64,000 nt of DNA. It comes from JAHDBG01 sp963922315 (GTDB lineage: Bacteria; Pseudomonadota; Gammaproteobacteria; Chromatiales; Chromatiaceae). The notes beneath the pieces were generated by a model. That model was given only the letters and a program-made list of their open reading frames with translations. It did no database searches and was not told the DNA's origin. The stretch spans positions 1-64,000 of the forward strand of contig CAWUID010000004.1 in assembly GCA_963922315.1 (NCBI GenBank). Reading direction: 5' to 3'. Shown here in pieces: positions 1-7,600 of this stretch; positions within the stretch are counted from its first letter, which is position 1, and the number at the start of each line of letters is the position of its first letter. Both the position numbers and the translations under genes were made by a program.

Positions 1-210
1 TTGTTAACCTGGCTTTTCTCACCTTATTATTGCGAAGATTGTAAACAGGTTCTTACACTTTAATGCAAAATGTGGGTACGCCACTTTGTATGATTGGAAT
101 ACCAATGCAAACACTGTTCAAGGCTGAATTCATGATGCTTTTGAAAAGAGAAAAACTGTCAATCCAGATAACTCCTATCCTTCTTTTTCAAATAATCGTT
201 CGGGTGATAG

Positions 211-696
211 GTGGTCAGAATGAAATGGGGTAAATGGCTTGAACAGTGGGATATGACATCCCTCAAGGTCAAAACACCATTCTTGGATATGGAGTGGAAG
301 CCACAAGATGAAGATAAAGCAGCAGCATGGGAGCTATATGTTGAGCTACTTACACGGATTACAACACAACCACTTGCAGACACTCACGGAGATGAACAAA
401 CCGCTTTGACAAGCATTTACTCAATTTTTCCAACCACAAGAGGCGTAATGAAGCGCAATGGAAGGTATTGCGTTGAATTTACAAAGATCGCAGTCCTAGT
501 TCTGAATCAGAAAATCAGACCATTTACTGCCAAATGGCATAGACTGGCTTCAGAAGGTGCATTTGCCGACAAAGATAAATGCGAGGAGTTTAGGGTCGAG
601 CTGGCAACATTGCAGGCAGTATTAAAGGTATATACGCAAATGCTTGCTGATATGGCAGGTGTCGAAGACCTCACAGAGCTAGAAAATGAAACATAA
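211..696 (+). CDS. Hypothetical protein in an integron-type cassette
   Basis: A 161-residue soluble protein with no signal peptide or membrane segment. I do not recognise a family with certainty; the conserved-looking core is a Trp/Lys-rich N-terminus followed by a helical region containing the phrase RPFTAKWH. The frame opens with GTG at 211, and an ATG at 220 is an equally good start. Its stop codon (694-696) lies inside the R'' box of the attC site that follows, the usual arrangement of an integron gene cassette. Base composition is more AT-rich than the polyketide and housekeeping genes further on, consistent with acquisition. The 210 bases before it hold no gene I can support, and I could not find the preceding attC. 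Confidence 0.6.
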   Translation: MVRMKWGKWLEQWDMTSLKVKTPFLDMEWKPQDEDKAAAWELYVELLTRITTQPLADTHGDEQTALTSIYSIFPTTRGVMKRNGRYCVEFTKIAVLVLNQKIRPFTAKWHRLASEGAFADKDKCEEFRVELATLQAVLKVYTQMLADMAGVEDLTELENET

Positions 697-783
697 CAAT
701 GCCATAAACTCGGACGCCAAAAAGCTGCGCCGCTCGTTCCTCGCTATGCAGCTTTTTGTCTCCGGTTATGGCAGGCGTTATGT
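691..783 (+). other. attC site (integron recombination site)
   Basis: The outer box ACATAAC (691-697) is the exact reverse complement of GTTATGT (777-783), and the inner box TGCCATAA (700-707) is the exact reverse complement of TTATGGCA (766-773). These match the R''/L''/L'/R' layout of attC, with unequal spacers of 2 and 3 bases. A further central stem is formed by AAAAAGCTGC (718-727) and GCAGCTTTTT (748-757). It sits between two unrelated genes on the same strand and overlaps the stop of the first, as in cassette arrays. No integrase gene is in the window. Confidence 0.87.
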
Positions 784-813
784 GCTCAAGTTCGGTGCGA
801 GAGTTGAATATAG

Positions 814-1890
814 ATGACAAGCATGAATGAAATAATGCCCTCAACCTATCTGATTGACATGGCAAAGGAGCACACCAAATGGCTGTTTGGTCTCCATTTG
901 AAAGAAAAGTGGCTTCCAACAAGAAAAGACAACAAGTTGTTTGTTAATCCTGTGCATGGAGAGCTTTTTCGAGGTGAAAACGAGGTTTACGACTCATGCT
1001 TTCCAAACGCGTATAGGGGGTTGGTGGAAAGTACAAAAGTATATAAATGCAGCATCGGTAAACAGGCTGAACTTGTCATAAGGAATGCCAAAACTTTGCG
1101 TTTTACTCGCTATGAACTGCCAGAGCACCCCGTGATAAAACTCTGCGAAAAAGTTGGTTTTTATTATGATAAAACGGCCGTTGCTCAGCACTATGAGCTC
1201 GCAACCTCATACTTAGATCTCACCCATGACTTCTCTGTTGCTGCATTTTTTGCCACTTGTTACAAAGAAGGTGAAGAATGGAAGCCTATAAAAAAAGGCG
1301 TGGGGGTTATACATAAATTAACGCCAAGTGAAGAATGGTCTCAGGAGTTACGTAAAAATAATATTTTTATCCCAGAGCCATTGGGTTTTCAATTAATGCT
1401 GAGACCTACCGAGCAAAGCGCCTGGACACTGGAGATACCCTTCGCTTGGAATTTTTTGTCATACCCTACCCACAAGCGATTAAAGTTTTTTCACTCTGAA
1501 GAAGTTGGTCAGTATTTTTTAGACTTATTTTACGGCGGAAACAAGTTGTTTCCTTTTGATCCATTAAGTAATGTTGCGGATAAAGTAAAGAAATCTCAGG
1601 ATATTGAAGAAAAAATTGTCGATGATATTCTTGCCGCTTATAGCGAATTTAAGTGGGGAATTAGAGACAAAATAGCTGTAAAAGATGTTATAGCTGGAAA
1701 ATTAAACTTTCAAGCCAAACAAGAGCCTGTTTATATCTTTGAAGAAGATAAAAAAGCAATGGAAGATGCCAAAGATAAAGCTTGGTGGGAGCTTTGTATG
1801 ACATCAAAATCTGCATATGGGGATGCCAAGTATAGTTTTGGAAAAAATAGAATATTTCCAGTTCCCTTTATTCGTGATGACAGTCCATAA
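814..1890 (+). CDS. FRG-domain protein (integron cassette gene)
   Basis: A 358-residue soluble protein. The N-terminal half carries the features of the FRG domain: an LFRGE stretch at about residue 51, and AQHYELATSYLDLTHDF with a following VAAFFA around residues 128-148, which corresponds to the family pattern AQHxGLPTxLLDWT...VAxFFA. FRG domains are widespread in accessory and defence-associated loci; the biochemical activity is not firmly known. The gene follows the attC site by about 30 bases. No attC can be seen downstream: the sequence 24 bases after the stop is the end of an IS3-type remnant, so this end of the cassette was probably removed or interrupted. A toxin or antiphage role is inference. 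Confidence 0.75.
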   Translation: MTSMNEIMPSTYLIDMAKEHTKWLFGLHLKEKWLPTRKDNKLFVNPVHGELFRGENEVYDSCFPNAYRGLVESTKVYKCSIGKQAELVIRNAKTLRFTRYELPEHPVIKLCEKVGFYYDKTAVAQHYELATSYLDLTHDFSVAAFFATCYKEGEEWKPIKKGVGVIHKLTPSEEWSQELRKNNIFIPEPLGFQLMLRPTEQSAWTLEIPFAWNFLSYPTHKRLKFFHSEEVGQYFLDLFYGGNKLFPFDPLSNVADKVKKSQDIEEKIVDDILAAYSEFKWGIRDKIAVKDVIAGKLNFQAKQEPVYIFEEDKKAMEDAKDKAWWELCMTSKSAYGDAKYSFGKNRIFPVPFIRDDSP

Positions 1891-1914
1891 GTAATGAATA
1901 GGCATCACAGTAAA

Positions 1915-2400
1915 GTGGACCCCATAGTCCAGACCAGTAGGGTCAAAAAATAAGGAATTTTATGGCTGAGAAGAAAAGGCTCAAGCAAAGTGAATAGCCT
2001 GAGGCGTTGCATAGTTGAGAGACTGGTGTAGTCGCTCGTTGTTGTAGAAATCAAAGTAAGACTGGAGCCCTTCGTACAACTCGGATACGGCATTAAATTC
2101 CTGTAAATAAAGCATTCCCTGCTTAACTGATCGCCATAAACGTTCCACGAAGATGTTGTCCAGAGCCCGTCCCTTACCATCCATGCTGATCCTGATGTTC
2201 TGGTCTATGAGAGGCTGAAGACATGCCTGACTGGTGAACTGACACCCTTGATCCGTATTAAAAATGTCAGGTGTTGCGGAGGTCAGAGCCCGGGTGAGTG
2301 CCTGGCAGCAGAAAGAGACATCCAGTGTATTGGATAACTCCCAGCTAATCACATACCGGCTACACCCTGTGTCAGGATCGATGACCGCTGTATTGATGAG
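1915..2400 (-). mobile_element. IS3-family remnant: 3' part of OrfB (DDE transposase) plus right end
   Basis: On the minus strand the frame ending at 1981 encodes the C-terminal two-thirds of an rve-type transposase. It shows the SRYVISWELSNTLD stretch, an Asp in NTDQG, a Glu in DNIFVERLWRSVK and the terminal YNNERLHQSLNYATP. The N-terminal part, including the first catalytic Asp region, is missing upstream of about 2395, where the sequence switches to unrelated DNA. Downstream of the stop, around 1915-1945, a sequence containing GGACCCCATAGTCC looks like the element's terminal inverted repeat. It cannot transpose by itself. Its position just after the FRG gene suggests it truncated the cassette array. 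Confidence 0.78.
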
Positions 2401-2437
2401 AGAATCCACTGCAGGGGGCGGCGTAAAGGAGCACAAG

Positions 2438-2595
2438 ATGGCCAGACATAGTCAGGCGTTCAAAGAGCAGATTGTCCAGAAGTTACTGATCCCGAATGCT
2501 CAGTCTGTGGTGGATATCAGCCGTGAAACCGGGATAGGCCAATCCACCCTGTACCGCTGGAAAAGTGATTATCAGGGCACGACAGTCCAAGCCTC
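2438..2595 (+). mobile_element. IS3-type OrfA fragment
   Basis: From the ATG at 2438, preceded by an AAAGGAG ribosome-binding site, about 50 codons encode a typical OrfA helix-turn-helix. The start is MARHSQAFKEQ and the helix is around SRETGIGQSTLYRWK. The frame then runs without a stop into the reading frame of an Rpn-family gene (IVEVRYERQFDY), so OrfA has lost its C-terminus at about 2580-2600. It points away from the OrfB remnant on the other strand; the two could be halves of one inverted element or two different elements. Confidence 0.65.
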
Positions 2596-2639
2596 CAGTC
2601 GGATTGTGGAGGTGCGATATGAGCGTCAGTTCGATTATT

Positions 2640-2755
2640 GGTAATGGTTAAATTGTGACTGCTTCTGATTTAGCGCTCAGCGAAGCGACATAAGTAATCA
2701 GTTGATAATTTGCCAGTTATGATTTAGTGCCAGCAGTTCCAATATAACCACTACC
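2640..2755. mobile_element. MITE-like element, 116 bp, with 8-bp target duplication
   Basis: The element begins GGTAATGGTTA and ends TAACCACTACC. The inverted similarity extends inward to about 24 bases with 4 mismatches. It is flanked by perfect direct repeats CGATTATT at 2632-2639 and 2756-2763. Excising the element plus one repeat restores the Rpn reading frame exactly. There is no coding capacity. An 8-bp duplication suggests mobilisation by a transposase of an 8-bp-duplicating family, but no such transposase is in the window. Confidence 0.85.
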
Positions 2756-3332
2756 CGATTATTTACAGAGAGTCATATTTGGCACAGACAAATCGATTAC
2801 CGGATATTTGCAGAAGGGTGATCTTTATTCTGATGTGGTCAGGGTAATTTCTGTCAATATTTTGTGCTTTGATCTGAGTCAGGGTGAAGATTATGTGTAT
2901 CATGGTTTGACCCATTTCAAAGATTTACGTCGGCATGACATGTTGCAGCTCTCCGAAAATGAGCAGGCGCTGTATCAGAAAAACCAGTTACAGGAATTGT
3001 TCCCTGAATATTATCTGATCAGGTTAAATAACTTTGATGATATCACTGAAGACAAGTTAGATGAATGGGTTTATTTCCTGAAAAATGGAGAAATTAAAGC
3101 AGATTTTAAGGCAAAAGGAATCAAAAAAGCCCAACAAGCTCTGGATATTCTGCAACTATCCGATAAAGAATACCAGTCCTATGCGCACTATCAGGATAAT
3201 CTGCATTATCAGGCCAGTATGATGGAGTCATCGTATACCATTGGTATGCTGAAGGGCATCAGGAAAGGTAGGGAAGAAGGTATAAAAGAAAATGTGAGAA
3301 AGGAACAAAGTAAAGAAATAGCACTGAATTTA

Positions 3333-4566
3333 GGGCACCTCTAAATAAACTGCTTATCGTTTGATGCACTTGGGTTTTTTCAAAAAACTGTTTTTAACGC
3401 AAACTGATCTCAGTTTTCAGTGTGAAATGGGGCATTTTCTGATCAATCTCAGGTTGTCAGGCCTGTCAGTCCCTCGACTCATGCCAAGGCCTGCTTGAGT
3501 GTGCGCCATCGTTTGATGTTATACACGATATTGATCATGCCTAACTTGACCCGGGCCCTGGCATAGCCAATGGTGCGGACGATATCTCCTGCCATCTGTT
3601 TGTGTGTTGCAAAGACATGCTCAACACGAACGCGCACTGTTGAACGTTTTTTGTTCGCACGTTGTTGTGTGTCTGATAAGGGCTTACCAGCCCGACCCTT
3701 GGTGTGGATGTGGCTACGATAACCCGCTTCTTTGAGCCAGGCTTCGGTACGCCGTGAGCGATAAGCTGAGTCAGCCCAGACATCTTTGGAGGTATTCCCT
3801 TCATCGACCAGATACGGAAACATCTGACTGTCATGGACAGAAGCCGAGGTGACTTCAAAATGACGGATCAGCTTGTATTGATTGTTGATGCCTATATGGT
3901 TTTTATAACCATAATAGTTTTCACCGTTTTTCTTTGTCCAACGCGCATCAATGTCTTTCTGTCTCAGTTTGGCCGGGTTATCTTTCCAGCTTTCAGGGAT
4001 GTCACCTTGCTTGATTTGGGCATTCTCTTCCCGGCTGTTACGCTGACGCGGTGCCGCTATCAAACTGGCATCCACGATCTGACCTTTGCGCGGACGATAG
4101 CCTGCAGACCGGATTTGGCGATCTAATGCCGCAGACAGCTCATCTATCAGGTCTGCCTCTTTCAGGGCTTCACGGAATACCCAGATTGTCTTCGCATCGG
4201 GAACTTTGTCTTCAGGCGACAGGCCTAGAAAACGACAAAATGAGTACCGGTCACGGATTTGGTATTCCGTTTGATCGTCGCCAAGGCCATAGAAACTTTG
4301 CAAACACAGGATTTTGAACATCAGCACCTCATCGTAAGGCTTGCGCCCTGAGCCACTTTTGCGTGCTTTCTGACGAATACGACTCAGCAAGGAACGAAAG
4401 CCTTCCCAATTTACCAAGGCTGACAATGTTGGTCATGGATCACCCAGCTTGTCGAGCTGCTCATAGCGACTGTCGAGGTCAAAAAATCCCGGTTGCATGA
4501 TCATTCTCCGTGAGGCTCAAGTCGATGATGTATCAAAGCTGAAACGATCCATTTTTAGAAGCCCCC
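3333..4566 (-). mobile_element. IS5-family insertion sequence (1234 bp)
   Basis: The ends are GGGCACCTCTAAATAA on the left and, read inward from the right, GGGGGCTTCTAAAAAT (11 of 16 matching). TTTA is duplicated at 3329-3332 and 4567-4570. Removing the element with one TTTA joins codons for ...ALNL to LSGSNLDRR of the host Rpn gene in frame, which fixes the boundaries. The single transposase gene is on the minus strand, opposite to the Rpn gene and the polyketide operon. The stretches 3345-3478 and 4499-4566 are the non-coding ends of this element. Confidence 0.88.
3479..4498 (-). pseudogene. IS5-family transposase with an in-frame TGA
   Basis: The DDE transposase reads MQPGFFDLDSRYEQLDKLGDP from an ATG at 4498, meets TGA at 4435-4433, and continues in the same frame through LSALVNWEGF to the end at 3479. 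The catalytic triad region is visible: VDASLIAAP (Asp), VWADSAYRS (Asp) and RVRVEHVFA (Glu). The part after the stop (315 residues, possibly starting from a TTG at 4426) keeps all three acidic residues but lacks the usual N-terminus. The stop could be a real inactivating mutation, or the short form could still be made. Confidence 0.8.
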
Positions 4567-4675
4567 TTTACTCAGTGGCAGTAATCTGGATAGACGGACT
4601 ATTGCACAAGTAACCGAATTAAGTGTGGCAGATATTGAGCAACTGAATCAGGTGAGACAATAAACGGAAGGTTAA

Positions 4676-7600
4676 ATGGATAATAAAGGTGTGATGCAGC
4701 AGGCCTTGTTGCAGATCAGGCAGTTAAAGGCAGAGCTGGCGGCAGCACAACAACAGACGCATGAGCCGATCGCCATTATCGGCATGGGTTGTCGTTTCCC
4801 GGGTGGTGCCGGTAATCCGGCGCAGTTGTGGCAATTGCTGGCGACAGGACAGGATGCGATAACCGCAGCCCCGGCTGATCGTTGGCGCGGCAACCTGCCT
4901 GACATACCGCCGGGTGGTTTTCTGGCCGGGCTGGATCAGTTTGATCCACATTTTTTTGGTATATCGCCACGCGAAGCACACACACTGGATCCGCAACAAC
5001 GGTTGTTGCTGGAAGTCAGTTGGGAAGCATTGGAAGCCGCCGGTGTTATCCCGGAGACGGATAGTGCAACCGGCATATTTGTCGGTATTGCCGAGAATGA
5101 TTACCGGCTGTTGCTGGATCGTCATCCGCCAGCTCAACAGGAACATCTGCTGACCGGCACCAGTCTGGATATGGCGGTCGGACGTTTATCTTATAGTCTT
5201 GGCGTGACCGGCCCCAGTGTGGCGATCAATACCGCCTGTTCTTCCTCTCTGGTGGCGGTACATCAGGCGTGTGCCAGTCTGCGACAACATGAATGCGATC
5301 TGGCCTTAGCCGGTGGGGTCAATCTGATGCTGGTGCCGGAAGGCACCCAGGCACTGAATGCCACCGGTGCATTAGCACCGGATGGTCGTTGTAAGACATT
5401 TGCGGCCACCGCCGATGGCTATGCGCGGGGCGAGGGTTGCGGCATGATAGTGCTGAAACGCCTGACGCAGGCGCAGCGTGACGGTGACCGGATTGCTGCG
5501 GTGATCCGGGGTTCTGCGGTCAATCATGATGGTCGCAGCTCGACTCTGGTGGCACCGCGCGGCGTGGCGCAACAACAACTGATTCAACAGGCGTTGCAGT
5601 CTGCCCGGATCACACCAGCCGATATCGATTATGTTGAGGCACATGGTACCGGTACCGCATTAGGCGATCCGGTTGAACTGGATGCACTGAGTGCTGTGTT
5701 CTGGGAACGGGAGGATCCGTTAGCGATTGGTTCGCTGAAGACCAACATCGGTCACCTGGAGGCAGCGGCTGGCATCGCCGGACTGATGAAGGTGGTTCTG
5801 ATGTTGCAACAACAGGCGCTTCCACCGCATCTGCATTGCGCGATGCCGACACCTCAGGTTGACTGGGACAACCTGCCGTTGCAGGTGCCGACTGAGCTGC
5901 AGGACTGGTCGGGCAATCTGGCTGGTGTCAGTTCTTTTGGCATGAGTGGTACCAATGCCCATGTGATTCTGGAAAAGGCACCGCCGGTGGCTGCTGTGTC
6001 TGATGAGGTTGAGCGACTAGTTCATCTTCTGACACTGAGTGCACCGGATCGACAGGCCCTGACTGCGTTGGTGCAGTGTTATCAGGATGAGGGGTGCGCG
6101 GCATCCACCACGCTGGCAGATGCGTGTTATACCGCGAATACGGGCCGGACCCCGTTTGCGTATCGTCTGGCCCTGACAGCGGCAACCTGGCCGCAGATGC
6201 AGGCCGCCTTAGCGGACTGTGATGTGCAGCAGGCGGGCTATGTGCCTGCCTATCAGGCAGCGCCGAAGATCGCGTGTCTGTTCACCGGTCAGGGTGCCCA
6301 GTCGGTGGGTATGGGGCAGGTGTTATATCAGACTCAGCCCACCTTCCGGGCAGCCCTGGCGCATTGTGATGCCTTACTGGCATCGTCTCTGCCGGATTCG
6401 TTGTTATCGGTGTTATATCCGGCTGAACCTTCTGCACAACTGCACCAGACGGCTTATACCCAACCGGCGCTGTTCGCGCTTGAGTATGCCTTATATCAGT
6501 TATGGTCTGCCTGGGGTGTGCAGCCGACAATCCTGCTGGGTCACAGTGTGGGTGAGCTGGTGGCCGCCTGTGTAGCCGGGGTCTTCAGTCTGGAAGACGG
6601 GCTGAAGCTGATTGCAGCACGGGGCCGCCTGATGCAGGCCCTGCCTGCCGATGGTGCCATGGTGGCCCTGATGTGTACTGAGGAACAGGCTCAGGCCGCT
6701 CTGGCGGATGATGTTGATACCGTCGCCATTGCCGCAGTGAACGGGCCGCGCAGTGTGGTGATTTCAGGTCAGGCAATGCGTGTGGATCGGATCGTGGCCC
6801 GATTGCGAGCAGAGGGTGTCAGGTCGAAGCCGTTACAGGTGTCACACGCATTTCATTCGCCCCTGATGGAGCCGATGCTGGATGCATTCCGCCAGGTCGC
6901 ACAGAGCATCACGTATCACGCACCACAGATTCCGCTGATCTCGAATGTGACCGGGCAACTGGCAGATGAGACGATCAGCACACCGGACTATTGGGTGCAG
7001 CATGTGCGTGCCGCTGTACGGTTTGCCGACGGGGTGCAGGCGGCGTATGCGCAGGGTGTGAACTGTTTCGTGGAAGTCGGGCCGAAACCGGTGCTGCTGG
7101 GTCTGGCGCGGCTGGCGGATGGGCCGGAGGATGTCAGCTATCTGCCCAGTCTGCGGGCTGACCGGGATGACTGGCAGGTCATGTTGCATAGCCTGGGTCA
7201 GTTGTATACCCGGGGTGCTGCAATAGACTGGTCTGCATTTGATCAGGATTATCAGCGGCAGAAGGTGATCCTGCCGACCTATCCGTTTCAGCGTGAGCGA
7301 TACTGGATTGCAACGGATCATCACCAGCTAGCACCACAATTATCCCCGTTAGTAGACCGTCTGTTGCGTTTGCCACACCAGCAACAGGTAGTGGCAGAAA
7401 CCGAATGGAGTCTCACCCGGTTACCTCTGTTAGCCGAACATCAGGTCGCCGGTCAGTGGGTCTCTCCGGGTGCCTGTCAGTTAGCGATGGTACTGGAGAC
7501 GGTATCGCAGGCGTATCCGCAGAATGCCTGGCAGTTGGCCGAGGTGGTCCTGCCGCAGGCCCTGGTATTGGCAGAGGCAACCGATCGGCGCACGGTGCAG

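Larger units (their letters stand above)
2596..4663 (+). pseudogene. Rpn/PD-(D/E)XK nuclease family gene, interrupted twice
   Basis: A paralogue of the intact gene at 29691-30614 survives in three pieces that rejoin in frame once the insertions are removed. Piece 1 (to 2639) encodes VEVRYERQFDY; piece 2 (from 2756) continues YLQRVIFGTDKSIT and runs through QGEDYVYHG and ELFPEYYLI; piece 3 (4571-4663) supplies the C-terminus SGSNLDRRTIAQVTEL and a TAA stop. Breaks are caused by the 116-bp element at 2640-2755 and by the IS5 element at 3333-4566. The first 65-70 codons are gone, replaced by the OrfA fragment. Rpn proteins are nucleases linked to recombination and horizontal transfer. The pseudogene ends 12 bases before the first polyketide synthase gene, on the same strand. 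Confidence 0.85.

Noticed and set aside
1..210. Possible zinc-binding frame with CEDC and CKHC at the left edge
   Set aside because: The frame contains two stops and no start; too short and broken to call. No attC could be found here either, although GTTAACC at 4-10 was considered as a recombination box.
2264..2644. A 126-codon open frame apparently encoding a transposase-like protein
   Set aside because: It is an accidental fusion: the first 58 codons are antisense to OrfB, the middle is an OrfA fragment and the end belongs to the Rpn pseudogene.
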